From: Solea solea
Taxonomy: Eukaryota; Chordata; Actinopteri; Pleuronectiformes; Soleidae
DNA: 64,000 nucleotides
Assembly (NCBI RefSeq): GCF_958295425.1
Contig: NC_081139.1
Coordinates: 18,888,388 to 18,952,387, forward strand
Direction: 5' to 3'
The notes beneath the pieces were generated by a model, which worked only from the letters and a program-made list of their open reading frames with translations, ran no database searches and was not told the DNA's origin. Shown piece after piece: positions 1-13,690 of the stretch. Numbering within the stretch: the stretch's first letter is position 1; each line of letters begins with the position of its first letter. The position numbers were made by a program, and so were the translations under genes.

Positions 1-614
1 CAATCACAGTGATTTTACTGCATGCACGACAATGATTGATGAATTATTCATTCAATTATTATTCATAAAACACACAAGCATTTTTCTGCCTCAAACAGCG
101 TGCCCGTTTGACTGCGTGTCCTCTTGTTGACAGGTCACATTTGCTAAAAATACATACCTTTGAAGTAAGAGTTGGCCTGAGGATGAGGAGTGCTCCTATG
201 GAGGATTGCAGTTGTGTTTAGGTGAGCGCACAACACGGATCCTGTCAATATTTTCTGAAAGGCAACACAAAAAAAAAAAATGTTGAATCTTAAAATTTCA
301 ACTTTGCTCTCAGTGCCTCTCACAGCAGATCAAAACCCAGACTCATTAGAGTTTCTGTTTGTGTTACACACAGATCAGCATCCTCCTTTCCACCACTGCA
401 TATCAAAAGCTTTTATCTTTAATATTGCTGGAAATCTCTGACTCGCCTTGAGCAGCTTCTTCCATATCTGAGAGAAAATGCTAACAACAGTAAATTGAGC
501 CTTGAACACTGACTTGTCTGATTAACTGTGATAACCACCGGCTCCTTGCAGCTACACTTACACTGTGGGAGCAAAGCAGTTGTCTTGAAACTATATTTTA
601 AAAATAAATAAATA

Positions 615-930
615 GATAACTACTGGCAAAAACAAGGGCTTGACAAAGTAGCAAACAAAAAGTACAAAACCTGACAAGACAAGAGCATGGAGAAAACACT
701 GATAAATCTCGACAAGACAATGGCATGGGGGTTACGCTGGTTACTCTGGTTCACAGGACAAGACAAACTGGCAACAGACAAAGGGAGACGCAGACCATAT
801 ACAGACGCTAATGGGGGACAGGTGGAAACAATCAGGGCGGGGAAGACAATCACACTGGCAGGAAAAACACAAGTTACCGGAATCGAGAGGACAGTGAAAT
901 TTCAAGAAACCACAAGACAACAACTAAACA
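615..930. repeat. Purine-rich interspersed repeat block
   Basis: The + strand is rich in short units of the type acaagacaa, caggac and ggtggaaacaatcag. It resembles a second block at 13,364-13,690 in composition and in phrases such as an aacaggtg(g)aaac core. This looks like the tail or LTR-adjacent part of a teleost retroelement, but the family is not assigned. The 118-codon frame inside it (687-1043) has repeat-like composition and is not taken as a gene. Confidence 0.45.
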
Positions 931-2499
931 CAACCAGATTTCTTGGTCATGGCACCTTCCTGCTCTGGCCACACGCACTTGACTTTATCCTCATCCACCC
1001 ACATCCAATAGATGAACATGCTCCTTCACACATAATGCATTGACAAAAGTGCACCAACAAGCAACTAGAATCAGTAATGCTAAACGATGTGGAACCTAAA
1101 AAGCCTCATTATTCCTCTCAAAATCGCCTCGAACAGAAGAGGTGAAAAATGAGGGTCAAAATAGGAGATATGCTTAAATATTGATGACTGAAAGAAAGTT
1201 GATGACAGCCTGTGGCAGACATGCAAAATGAGGAGTTTCAGCCAAGGTCTGCTAATACGCTCGCTCTCTCTACCCCTCTTTCTTTCACTATGTTGGTGGA
1301 TATCATGTTTTATTGTCTGTTACCTCCTCTCATCATGTGATCATTCTCCACTGCTGCTCTTAAGCAGACACACTTATTTCATTTAACCATTATTTAACCT
1401 TTAGGTAAAAGACTCATTGAGATCAAGCTCTCATTTACAAGGTTGACCTGGCCAAGAGGTCTGTGGAAGTAAAATAAACAGATTACAAACAATACATTAA
1501 AATAAGTGGTTTATAAGTGTAAGTGTGTGTCTATGGAGGTGCAACATCTTATTTTCCGTATTTTGGAACCTACGTGAACCACACTCACGTAATGTCTGTT
1601 TTAAATGTTGAACTGTTGAACATGTTTCACATAATATCGCAAAACAGAGCTGTGTAAAACCTTTAGTCTCCAGTCCAGTCACAACAAAGCATTTCATTAT
1701 TGGACAAAAATGTGAATAAATGTGTTTCAATTAAAAAACAAACAAACAGAGAGACTGCTCCTCCAAAAAGGGTCACGTTGTTTTCAATTTGTGGTTCTAA
1801 GGATCCAGGATGTCGGGTGCCATAAACTCCTGTGGGCCCCATAAAACCTGACTTGATAATTAGAAAGCTTTCTGTCATATAATTTTTATTAGTGCGGTGA
1901 AACCAACTTTTGGGAAGAAAAGTCTGCCACAAAAATCTCACACCATTTTTTCCTGTGGTCTTCTCCATCATTGGTGACAGACGGCTTTCATTTAACCTCT
2001 GTGTAAAACATGGCGTTTACGCAGTGTGTTGTGGCTGTGTCAAATCCTGCTACTGCCACACATTGTTGAAAAAACAATAGAGTAAAAAATAAGAAAATGT
2101 TTTTGTTCTGTGCCATTCTTTTGTCTTCGTCTTTAAAAGTGTTTTATAATGGTTTTCTGCTCTCGGGTCTCTCTGGGTAAAGATATCTTTATTTACATGG
2201 GACAATACAAATGAATGCAAAAAAACACGCAGTTTGTCAAACAAGTAGCTTTGTTTCCTTTTTTGATGCACCTAAAGTAACATGTGTATTTATCCTTAAA
2301 TTGTTTTGTTTTTTTAAACTTTTCATCAGCATTTTAAGTAAGATTTGTTGCAAAAGATTTTGTGCAGCGCTACCTGGAGAGCAATAGGTATGTCTGTAAA
2401 ATATGGGGATATGTGCATTAGTGGTCATGTGTAATGTTGGCAGCTGGATAATTACAGTATATTGTCAATGTTTTTATTCTACTTTTACATATGGTCTCC

Positions 2500-2791
2500 T
2501 TAACCCTTTAACACCGAGCGTATCGCCAACGACACGTTTGGGCAAGTGCTCTTTACCTTAATCATGCAGGTTTTTTGCTAAATAAAACTCTAAAATCAAT
2601 CAATCCGTTTTTTTTTTTTTTTTTTACTTTAAACTGTTAAGACACTCTTTTAAATGCAGTAAATTGTAAATAAGTGTTCCGGTAAAATGGGCAAAAGCAC
2701 TTACTGACAGGACATTTTCTGGCCCTTTTATGGTACAATAAGCTAAAAAAGGCCAGACGGACATTTTGAGGGTTTGGTGTTAAAGGGTTAA
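2500..2791. mobile_element. piggyBac-like MITE with perfect terminal inverted repeats
   Basis: The 16 bases at 2500-2515 (ttaaccctttaacacc) are the exact reverse complement of 2776-2791 (ggtgttaaagggttaa). The outermost four bases at each end are TTAA, so the structure reads TTAA-CCCTTTAACACC ... GGTGTTAAAGGG-TTAA. A TTAA target duplication and ends starting CCC are features of piggyBac-superfamily elements. The roughly 284-bp body has no open frame of note, so this is a non-autonomous copy. Confidence 0.75.
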
Positions 2792-5700
2792 ACTGACTTG
2801 TCTTTAATTCAACTGGATCATTCTGTCTAGGATGTACAGTAGAAGAGTTTAGGCCTATGTGCTGAGGCTGAGCAGCTCAGTTTAACCCCTGGTTACAGTC
2901 TTGGTAACAGGATAGTGGGTCTGTAGTTTGCCTCTGATCCACTGTCAATAATTAAATACTTTATGATTGAATGATTAGTGCTCAGACCTACATCTCTGCA
3001 TGAATAACAGCAGGGAGCTGGTGGTAACATCTTCTCTATAGGAGGAGGCACATTCATGCTGAGGCAGACATGGAAGTGGCATACAAGTAACTGCCACCAG
3101 TATACATGTAGTTTATGGAGTATAATATATAGCAGCTGTTTCACACCAACAAGTTCCACCATAAAAAAAGAGATATACAACACAGGTGGAGATGTGGATA
3201 CTGATTTATAGTTCTGCCACCAAGGTAATACTTACATTTTTTAATTCTGTCTCTCATAATTCAATTTATCATATTTGTATTAAATAATTAATGCAATCTT
3301 TCATCTATCTTTTGGCCTGGAATTGGCTTCCCTGTTGTACAAAGTTTCAGTGGTGCGTCATGTGACGTACCGTCAACCAATCTGAGCGAAACACAGATAA
3401 CAAAAAAAGGTCCAGTTTAAAATCCCATAAACATAAATGTTGTAATATTTATTTTGTGCATAGAAAAGAAGAAAACAAAAGACTATAGTAAATTAAGCAG
3501 ATTCTGACTAAATCAAAGACAACGTATTATCAGAATCCACAGATTCACTCTCCACTCACGTGGAAACAGTCTTCAGTCCAAGGACCTTCCCTTCACTGTT
3601 GAATCCCACGAGTGCAGAGGTAAAGTGTGTGTGATGCTGATGAATGCTGCAGAATACATTACTCTGATCTATGCAGTGATGAAACAGGCTGAGCCTTTCA
3701 AACTCTTGGGGCTGCTTGACCCAAATTCAGAGCTCTACTTTGTGTGATGGGTGGAAGTCGGCACGTCGGGCACAGCGAGAACAGGGTCAGAGCGTGCACG
3801 AGATGGTACACAGCTATATTTATTCACAAGAGGTGACCTAGAGCAACTTCAGTATCACCAGCTGATTTCGTATGAAGGTCAGTGTGCTCTCTGCGGAGTC
3901 TTCAACGAGGCCAGTTTCTTCTTTGTGTTTCACAGGCTGAAGTTTGTTTTTAATCACAGACTATAAAACGTGGACGCTGTCGTGCGGTTGCAAAAAATAA
4001 CTCTCATTTTGAAGCCTCCATTTTCTTCCAGGACAGTTTTGAAATTGGAAATTCAAAGACGCCACCACCTGCGACCAGGCACCTGTTAGACGGTAGAAAT
4101 CACATGTCCACTCATATGTGCTGTGCTTTATCGTCTATTTTCTATAATTTATTTAACTTATTTACAACACTGACGTCATGTTTGTTTGACGAAGGCCAAT
4201 CGTCGTCCATTCAGAGTTCTTTTTAGTGATCAGCAGAGTTGCCCCCTGATGGCGGCTAACTGGTACTTCTGTTCCACTTCTTTGGCCTCACTTTTTTATC
4301 TACAGCGAAACAGTTCAAAACTGTTTGTGCTTTTACAAATAGGAGAGAAATGAAATTCTCACAGACTTCCATTTAAACAGGTTTTTTTTCAACTTAACTT
4401 AACTTAACTTATTGGTTAGACTCGCATTGCAAAGACTATGCCCACTTTTTATGTATCATCTATGGTTTTCATACATTTTGCCATGACCATCTTTACATTT
4501 TCAACATATTGTTTGTCCAAGAACGACTGTTTGTGATGTACTGGATTTCTTGGACCGTGATTTCTTTGCTGCCCTCTAGTGTCAACAACTGTGCAGTGTA
4601 CTTTGTTTACATTTCGACAAACAGAAAAGGAGACTCTGAGAATAAAAGCCTTTGCATTTAAATGGATCATGAAAAGAAGGCTTGCCACAGGCTCTCGCCA
4701 TTAATGGCCTACACTTTTCCTCCGCCTCAAAATGCACGTCCAACCCTGCTTCTCTATTTCCTCCCACCCTTCCTCCAAGGCTACACACCTGTCGCACACG
4801 ACATGACATGTTGTCGCAGCTTGTCCTCCAGTGTGTGAAAATGCAGATATCGCACAGTATGAGGATGATTCTACAATGGTAGTTGGACAAACAGATTGTA
4901 AACGGCTTGAAGTGACATGACCAGGTAATGTTTAATGTTTTGTGTTTTTCCCTTCTTTTTCACAGTTTGAAAGTTAAAATGATTATGTTTTCTGTGGAAA
5001 TATTCCAGCTGGGATTTGTTGTTATGTTCACAGTAATATATGTTTGCATATTTTCAGTTTTGCTACCATGGTTTACAAGGGGATGGGCCTTTTATATGGG
5101 CCTGTAGTGGAATTAATTGATATGTGATGTGAGTGATGTGAGTGATTGACATGAAAAGGGCTCTGAAAAACATGGCTTTTATTATGGAAACATTATATAT
5201 ACAATATTAAAAACAATACGTGTACTGAAAATATCACAGTTTAATTTTGTGTTTCCATTTATTAAGGTGTCAACAAAATTGAGGAACCTTGCAATGTCAT
5301 TTGTTTAACATCACGTCAAAAAGCAAAACAAGCATGTCATTTATAATCTAATGTCACATGTTGACTTTTTTTAGGCTGGCATTTACATTTTACATCAACT
5401 ATTCTGGCTCCAGCAGGTTCTCTTTGTGAAATGCTCTTTAAAAAGCTTTAATGTTAACCCTCTTATTGCAGGTATTACATAATCTTTCCTCCTGTAACTG
5501 CATTAGACTGAGCAGGTTTTCCTAGTTTTTTCTTTGTATCTTTTATCTGCATCCTTGAAAGTCCCTCTTAAGAAATACAGACTCAGTATAATGTGTGAGA
5601 AATCATGTGGTTGAAATTTGGTAGAAGCTTCCATTTTAGATACATATAGCTGGAAGATGTGACATTGAGCTGTTTCTGTTGGACATACAGACAAAAGGCA

Positions 5701-6761
5701 GTTTGACAAAGTAGGTCAACATAATTGTCAAGGTGGTGAAATCCATTCATTTGATCCTGTGGGTCACATTTCCTACCTGTGGGCCCGTTAGTCTTCAAAA
5801 AACCAAGTAGTTTCACTGACTTTTGGCCACTGACATTGACAAGAATGTCCGAATGTAAGGGTTGTTGTCTCTGTGGGTCTGTGGGATGTGTTGAGTCATG
5901 GAGACTAAAGGTGATGACCTTTTAATAGCTTCCCGTGGCCGTCGTGAGGGTCAGCTGCTTCTTCATAACGATGCCTGCTTCTTAACTTTGGTATGGGAAC
6001 AGAGATAGATTTTTACAACTTTAGCAATATGACCTGGCTGAATGGATCATAGATGTAAGCAGTGTTGCTCCCTGTGTCCTTTCATAATTTGCAGTTGTTA
6101 AGCTGTCAAAGAGAGACACACATTCGTTTCTCTCTTTCCTGTTTTCACTGCTACTGAAACTAATCTGTGTCTAGGTGCTTCAAGGAAATGAGAGGTATAA
6201 TTATATAAGTAGATCACATTTTATTTACAAAAAACCTCACAATGTTTTGCCTCTCCCTTGCTTACACTACTTTATTCAGCAGTTTTCCCCAAACCCACTT
6301 TCTAAAGATGACAAACTGTCATGACCAAATTCAAAATAGAAATTGTCCACAGTGTAGCATCTATTTTACAGCCATGTCTGTAACCCAGCATTTCCAAGAA
6401 GTGTTTGGTAAATGAATTAAAACTTCAATGCATAAATGTTTGAACCATTTGCACATAATTTGTTTGGGGACCCGCCCAAAAATAAAGTCTCCAGCAACAC
6501 AACTGTGGGCCCCAACCCAGTCTCTGGGATTGACTCGTGTTTGATGTAGCAACTGTTTTAAACCTGGATTTTCTATTATTAGTTGGTTGTTTTTTTCCTT
6601 TCCAGCAGATGCATCGTCACATTTCCCACTTAAAAGCTTTTAATGTCTTCTTGAACGGAAAGCTTCTCAATCCTGGACAAACACAGGCACAGGTGTGTCA
6701 GTAAAAAAACATGAAAGGGAAGAAAAAAGGGGAACACAGACACATGCACCAGCTGTATGCA

Positions 6762-6786
6762 GTGTGTGTGTGTGTGTGTGTGTGTG
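6762..6786. repeat. (GT)n microsatellite
   Basis: Uninterrupted GT dinucleotides, about 12 units. Confidence 0.95.
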
Positions 6787-7079
6787 CATTTTATGTGTTA
6801 TTATTTAAAGTGATATTTTGGAATTTCAGACATGCAAATATGAGTTGTGTAGATACTGCTATGTGACACCTACTTAAAGTAAAATTAAACTCAGCCCAGG
6901 GACATTACATTTGCTGGATAAATTAATGTTACAAGTTAAAAAACTGATGGTTTTATTCCATCAGTATATTATGAACGTGTGTGTGTGTCTGTGTGCAAAT
7001 GTGCAAATGTGCAAACATGTCTGTAAAGACCAGCCTCTGCTACTGATGTCTTTGTCAGGTCGATTGTTTACACAGCTGC

Positions 7080-7083
<4 letters not shown>

Positions 7084-7134
<51 letters not shown>
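7084..7134. repeat. (AC)n microsatellite
   Basis: About 25 uninterrupted AC units. Confidence 0.97.
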
Positions 7135-7139
<5 letters not shown>

Positions 7140-7256
7140 AGCTACGTACATTTTAAATCTTAGTCCTGAAATTTACCACTTCCTCTGAAATGAGGTTATC
7201 CATCATTCGGGCCAAGTTTTGGTCTCAGAGTTTACGAAAAAAAAAGGTTTTAAACC

Positions 7257-7500
7257 AGGGGTGTCAAATGTACGGCCCGTGGACCAGAACCAGCCCACCA
7301 GAGGGTCCTATCCGTCCCGCAGAATGAATTTGTGAAAATTTCACATTATGATTAGAATCTTATGGCTGTGGCAAAATGTTTTGTGGCTTTGTAGATATAC
7401 TGCGATCTGTAAATTGTAATGCACATGTGTAAATGGTAAACTTGGACAGGGGACCTGAAAATGTCCCCTGTTAGCATGGAGGTCCCCTGTTGGTGATTGT
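7257..7500. mobile_element. hAT-like element fragment
   Basis: It begins with caggggtgtcaaa at 7257, followed by a GGCCC/CCCGC-rich stretch. This is the recurrent terminus of a large class of vertebrate hAT-type non-autonomous repeats. The matching right end was not found, so the right limit is approximate. Confidence 0.45.
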
Positions 7501-7806
7501 GTAACGACGCCGAGGTCCAGTTGGACAGGCGCGCACACACACAGACACACATATACACATACACACATATACGTGTTATTGCATTACCACATTACAAGAT
7601 TGTGTTTTATTTGTCCTTCAGAGACAACCTCATAGTGACGTGTACACCTGGTTAAAAACAGTAAAACTAGGGAAAGACAAATGTTTTGATTTGAGAGTTT
7701 GCCATGTTTGGAGTTCTGTCGTTTGAGTCCTAATTTTTGTTGACTCAGTTGACTTTGCAATTGTTTTTTTTTTTTATATATAGTAATATACGTAATGCAA
7801 CTTCTT

Positions 7807-7855
7807 CTGGCCTCCCTCAACATTGGTGTTAAACATCAACGTTGAGGGAGGGCAG
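7807..7855. repeat. Near-perfect inverted repeat (hairpin)
   Basis: The left arm 7811-7830 begins cctccctcaac and the right arm 7832-7851 ends gttgagggagg. The 20-base arms match at 18 positions, and pairing resumes outside one mismatch (7807-7809 with 7853-7855). The loop is only a few bases. It may be a cruciform-forming piece of a DNA element: a caacactg terminus lies 120 bp downstream. At 49 nt it is short for a microRNA precursor. Confidence 0.6.
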
Positions 7856-8560
7856 TATACAAATTTTGATTTGTTACTTTTGATACCGAGCAATAAGTAA
7901 ATGAGTATAATTTCTTAAAGGACTAATGTGTCATTATACTTATTAGACTTCCAAAGTAACTTGCCCAACACTGCCTATGTTAGACAACTTCTCTCGCTCT
8001 CTTTCTCTCACTCTGTGTGTGTGTGATGTTTTTTTATATCTTCAGACATTAATCTCTTTGATCTCCAGTGTTTTTGTTGGGCAGAAATACTGTGAAGCTC
8101 CCACAATGTGTTACATTATGTATTATATTTCTATCACTTTTGCAATTCATTGATTTCCTTTTCTGTCCACCTCCACATCAGCAGCTCAAACCAGATCCTT
8201 TATCATCCACAGACAGATGTGAAAGCGTTTAGGTCATCCAGATGTTCTTTTGGGTTGTGAGGATAATACCTTAGAAGGAGGCAGGTGAGGAGAGGGTCAT
8301 GAGGCTGTTAGTCGCTTGTCAAAATGACATCTGGATCAATTTATACTGCAAATGGAAATGACTGCCTTCACCTGGCAGCAGGAAGGAAACACTTATCATT
8401 AGCCCTTGTTTGGTTTGGTCTCATTTCACGGCATCATCTTTGTCTTTTTTAGGAGACGTTGCTCATGAGCCTTATGTGTACTGTCAGCTCTTTTTCACTG
8501 CAGATGCTTTGAAGTCACGAGATGATGTTGATACAAAACAGAGCAGTGAGAGGACACATA

Positions 8561-8563
<3 letters not shown>

Positions 8564-8592
<29 letters not shown>
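8564..8592. repeat. (TC)n microsatellite
   Basis: Uninterrupted TC units ending at ctgctctc. Confidence 0.95.
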
Positions 8593-8594
<2 letters not shown>

Positions 8595-8715
8595 TCTCTT
8601 GCTGTGTAGCAGATTCTTCCAGTCTGCTTCTCAAGTTACAGTCACAAGTGAGACAGTTGATGTTAGCTGACATCTAGTGGTGAAACATGTACATTGCAGG
8701 TCTGCTGCTGAAGTT

Positions 8716-8955
8716 CTAACTGAGCATCAGAATGGGGAGAAAGGCTCATTCAAGTGACTTGGTATGGTTGTTAGTGTCAGACGGGCTGGTCTACTGGGAT
8801 CACAAACATTTCTGCTTTACAGAGAATGGTCCGAAAAAGTGAGCAGCAATTCTCTGGATGGAAATGCCTTGTTTGAGGCCATAGCTGAGTGATTCAAAAT
8901 GATATAAAGGCAACAGCAATTCAAACAGATGGGCTACAGCCACTCCTGACACTTG
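8716..8955 (+). pseudogene. Degenerate Tc1-like transposase fragment
   Basis: The segment carries phrases I recognise from teleost Tc1-like transposase genes: gagcatcagaatgggga, cagacgggctggtct, cagagaatggtccgaaaaag and cagatgggctacagc. They occur in the expected order, with deletions and frame breaks between them. It corresponds to the N-terminal (DNA-binding) part of the transposase. No terminal repeats were found at its edges, so it is an immobile relic. A related deleted element lies at 23,112-23,443. Confidence 0.7.
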
Positions 8956-10730
8956 TCTAGTGGCTAGTGAATGTATATTCAAGTATGCTGTCTTATTTAA
9001 ATGCTGTTTAAATGTACATTACAATGTGTTTTCCCTGTCCATTAAGGGACTGTGTGAAAGTTTCAGTGTAGTGAGAATTGTGAGAAGCTGAACCTCATGT
9101 TTCAATGTGGTTGCTTTGAACCCTCCATCCAAAAAAAGAAAAAGGGCTGCAACATACTCATAACATGCCAAAATGATATATCAGTATTTATTTGGGGTGG
9201 TTTGTTTCATCATGTACCCCTAAGCTAAACCTTTACAGACGTCCTAATATCCACAAGTAGACATTAATAACATCCTGATGTGTTTATGGACCCTAATGTA
9301 AGTGAAAGCCGAATCTTTGATGTCTGTTTGTTTCACAGTATTTATGATGTTATGTTAGCGGGCAAAGCTTTTTGACTCCCCTCCCCCTTCCACTAATTTT
9401 CATACAGTCCCTTAGCAGTGGCCTTTCTTCACTGATCTCTATCACAGGAACTGTAAATCATGGTCTTACTGAGCATTGGGCAGGACCTGAAAACTTTCAA
9501 CCTATTACTTGTCTGACTTTATGGTCAACCAAAACATCTGCTGCACTCACAACCACAACAAAGAAGAGCAGCAGGCACTATTGGGACATGGAGAACTCAA
9601 CACAACTGCCATAAAACCACAGTTTCACATCAGCAGACCGGCCTCGACAAAGTCAAGATGGTGTCAAAAAAAAGTGGGGAAAAGGCTGAAATAGTTTGGG
9701 AAACAAACTATTGTTTTTTTGAAATATGAACGCAGGAAATTACAAGAGGTGAAATCAGAGGGAGAGGATGAATTGTTGAAAAAGGACATAGTACAATAGG
9801 GGTTTTGTGTGTCTCAGGAAAGGATTATCTACTTTGACCAGTTCAAGTTCCAGACACCAAGTAATAAATCAGAGAGATTTGCTCCACTCAGACACTGTCA
9901 CCTCCCAACAGCTGCATCTGCACTGCTTACTGCAGGGAAAAAACAAATAACAGATGGGATAAGGAATAAGGAATAAACAGAGGGCGAGGACTGGAGCACA
10001 AGGAATTCATATGAGAAGATGTGACAAGAGAAGAGAAGACACATTCAGACGAAAACAGGGGAAAGTAAATAGAGTTCATCAGAGCAAAAAAAAATGTGAT
10101 CAGAGTAAAAGGATCCCAGTGGAAACTGAGGTGACATTTGACGAGACAGATGCTGCAATGAAAGAGGCGAACAGAAGTGGGGAAAGCTGACAGATCAAAT
10201 TTAAACACTCATGTGCTGTGAAAAACAGAGTTAACTCTCCTGTTTACTCACACGTGAATCACCCCATGAATCAGTTGTTGTTATTCTCCTCCTACCACTT
10301 TGACTTTTGTTTGTTTATTGACACACCTAGTGACCACCAGCAACTTAAACCTCAGTTTGTGACTACAGTACACACCGGTCAGCCGCGATATTAAAACCTG
10401 GAACTAAAGTTTTAAAGCTGCAGTGAGTAACTTTTTGCTGTTTTTTTGTTTTCTCATTATTAGTATTCTGCGTCTTTCATCTAAAAACAGACTCTGTCAA
10501 GCAATACTATCAGACCAGGCTGAATGGGCGTTTATGTATATACACCAGCAGCAAAGGGCCAATCGGGGGTAAGAAGCATGTATTTTATAAGCAGTAGATT
10601 TCATACTCCAATCTGTTTGTAGCAGTCTGTCATAATTTGTCTTCCTGTGCTCAGTGTGACAATGTCACCGGGCGACACGAGATCTAAACACTGGTACTGC
10701 GAAACACACAGAGAGATTAAGTGATACGCT

Positions 10731-11207
10731 CAGTGATGGGAATAATGTTAAAATATACGGCACATTACTTTTCCCTCATTGAGATGAAAGGCAAGAATGT
10801 ATATCAAAAGTTCTAAAACATCTGTTGTGTTTCATTGTTCATAGTGATGATAATATCAACATTAATGTGTCACATCGTCCCACGCCAACATTAAAATAGT
10901 CTGCATTAGTGTACAGTGTTTTCCGTTAATAATGTATTCTATTAGGTGTCCATTTCATTAATTTAACATATTTAGTATTCAGTTATATTATGAATAATTG
11001 AACATACAATTGAAAATTGAATTTAAAGTTTTCAAAATTCAAAAAAAGTAATCAAAATTCTTTGAACATCAAAAAAAAGTAAGAAAGTTACTTTCCCTGG
11101 CAACTAGTTACTTTTAAGATGTAGTAATTCAGTTACTAACTCTAACAGTTACTTTTTGGGGAGAAGTAACTATAACTAATTACTTTTTAAAATGAACACC
11201 AACACTG
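10731..11207. mobile_element. hAT-like non-autonomous element
   Basis: The left end reads cagtgatggg and the right end caacactg, giving imperfect inverted ends of CAGTG-x-x-GG type. The flanking 8-mers are gatacgct (left) and gataaact (right), which agree at 6 of 8 positions, consistent with a decayed 8-bp target duplication. The right part contains repeated gttacttt/agtaac motifs typical of a common teleost repeat. No transposase frame is present. Confidence 0.55.
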
Positions 11208-13363
11208 GATAAACTTAATCTCTCAGTGTGAACTCATTTGCTATTGTTTGAATTTAATTGATTTTTGTTCATACTTTCAGGTTCAGGTATTCCCCTTTAG
11301 AGCTTGAATAACTCAACATTGGTTTGGCTGATTGTTGCATGTACTGCACACTCCAGCAGTCAGAGTAAGAAACATCAGGATGTCTCCTCTAATCTGCTTT
11401 TTTCCCACACAGCCACACTCACACCTGTTCCTTAACTTCACCTGAAACAACATGGTCTGTGTATGTCTCTGACTCAGCTGCATGTTTGGATCTCCCCGTT
11501 TCCCATGGCCCAACAGCAGGCATTGTTTTTAAATACCACACTCCCAAAACACCACTGTGTCGACAGCTTTGCTTTGGCAAACAAGAAGAGTTGAGAGTTA
11601 ACCATAAAAAAAAGAGAATTGTGTGACGCACAGTGTTTTGTCAAGGCTTTGGTAGAAAAGTGGTGTTGATTTGATCCATTTGTTGATGATGAATTTGAAT
11701 ACGATAATGTAGAGCTTAACATGAAAAGATGTCCTAATGTCTTGCATGGCAATAAATATTCTTAGAAAACATGTCAGAAAAATGGGAGAAAAAACAGCAA
11801 CATCAAAAAACAAAATGAATAATCAAATGAAAATTATATTTAAAATTGGTCCCATGCAGTAAATAATTATAACCATATTTATCAGTAATTCATCACACTG
11901 CACCATCTTGACTTTTTTTTCCCACACTGATATTAATAATGGAATGTAATAAAAAAAATGACATGACATGAAACCTTGAAAGCAATATATGGGCAAAAGA
12001 AGAACCACTGCAACAGATGTTCTTGTCCTTCTGTACAGACTCTGCACAATGATATGTGAAGACGTAACAGTTACATTTTATAAATATCTTAAATCTTCAT
12101 TCAAAGTACTCTAGAGTACAATGGGTGTACTGGAGTGATAGAGCGGATTCAAGAACAATCATCATTTTTAATTTTCAATCTAGAGATATTGGTGTGTGAT
12201 GATCAGTAAATTGAAGTATGTGTGACTGAGTCCAGACATTGGAAAAGGATATTATAGTGCCTCAGTTTGCAGTCATTTTTCTTTTTGTATTGTGAATTTA
12301 ACACCTGCTTCCAACACTCGACCAGCGCCCAGCAGTGACCAGCTGAGGTCAAATCCTCCCAGCACTGTGGCTCTCAGAAAACACATCAAAACAGAGAGGA
12401 ACTAACCAAAACATATGGAACTACTCAGTGGCTCTACCACGAGAGTTTGACATATGATTGTAATCAATATTGCATCTAAATGCCTACTTGTTTCTGTGGA
12501 CAAAATAAAAGAAGCTTTCAGAGCCAGAAAAGCTCTGTGAAATATTTAATTCAATTAAATGTTCCACAGAAAAATATTTCATTTGACACAACTGTCTCAG
12601 GAGGATACATTTCTCTTTAAATCTTTGCAGTCTTTACTTACTATGCCGCTGTAACTTGAAGTGATATCAGTAAACTTCTTCGTTGACAATTATCCACTTG
12701 CATGTCCAGCTGAAGTCTGCAGAAGGAATACAAAACAAATATGGTTTGTGAGTTTTTTTTCCCTGCTAGCTATGGCTGGGATGTTCCCAGTTTAGGATGC
12801 CTTGAATGTATCATTCCTCTCCTGCAGAGAATGCACGGTCCATTATTCCCAGCATTTGATCTACTAAGCTCTTACAGACTCAGGCTCTATCCTGGATTGC
12901 AGTGGAGACGGGTTCACTGGCAAAGCTTGCAGTTTTCCACAGGAGAGTGAGGATCATATTGTGGATATGGAATAAATGGGATTTTGTGATATGACAACAT
13001 AATGATAGTATTATGTGGGACACATTGTGCAATTAACTGAGCGATTAGCTCTTCTTTGAACCACAATGTTGTCAGTGACACTGGCCATTATACTATATTC
13101 TACAAGAAGTGTCATTTTAAATAGATTTTCAGTAGTATGCCATTAACAACCCTCCCTTGTTCCACCGTTTAAATGTGTCTGTCTTAAAGGTGCAAAGTCT
13201 AATGTGACCGGTGTATTTTAACTTCTCTTAAATTAACTGTTAGGGCTTTAAACACAGCAAGGACGACTCAAATGATCAAGTCCAAAGTAGGATAAAAAAG
13301 GAATGTACATTATTCCACAAATAAAAGACATTCTCAAAATCTATACTTAAAAAAACTTAACTT

Positions 13364-13690
13364 TTACTTGGTGACATGGTTCTTGGACGACAGGACTGTG
13401 ACGCAAGACATACAAAAACGAACTGACACAGGACAATGGAAACGAGGACTATTTATACATGAGGTAGGGGAACACAGGTGAAACCAATGAGGGGCAGGTC
13501 TGGCAATCTCAATGGAGGGAAAAATCACACAAAGAGAGGAAATCAGGATCTGAAAACAGAAGGAAAAGATGAATCCAAAATAAAACAGGAAGTGCATGAC
13601 AGGACTGGACACGAGTGACTTTAACTAAACATGAAAACATGAACTAATCAAGACATGACAACACGTGAAACACGAAACATGATCACATTA
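13364..13690. repeat. Purine-rich interspersed repeat block
   Basis: It is a tract of gacagg, acatgaaaac and aataaaacagg units with an aacacaggtgaaacc core, similar in style to 615-930. It is probably part of a teleost retroelement or DNA element. The family is not assigned and the ends are approximate. Confidence 0.45.

Noticed and set aside
687..1043. 118-codon open frame on the + strand
   Set aside because: It lies in a purine-rich repeat block, its protein is low in hydrophobic structure and resembles no family, and there is no splice or promoter context.
3751..3966. 71-codon open frame on the + strand
   Set aside because: No recognisable domain and no supporting exon structure.
7807..7855. 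microRNA precursor
   Set aside because: The hairpin is only about 49 nt with a loop of a few bases, and it lies near DNA-element ends.
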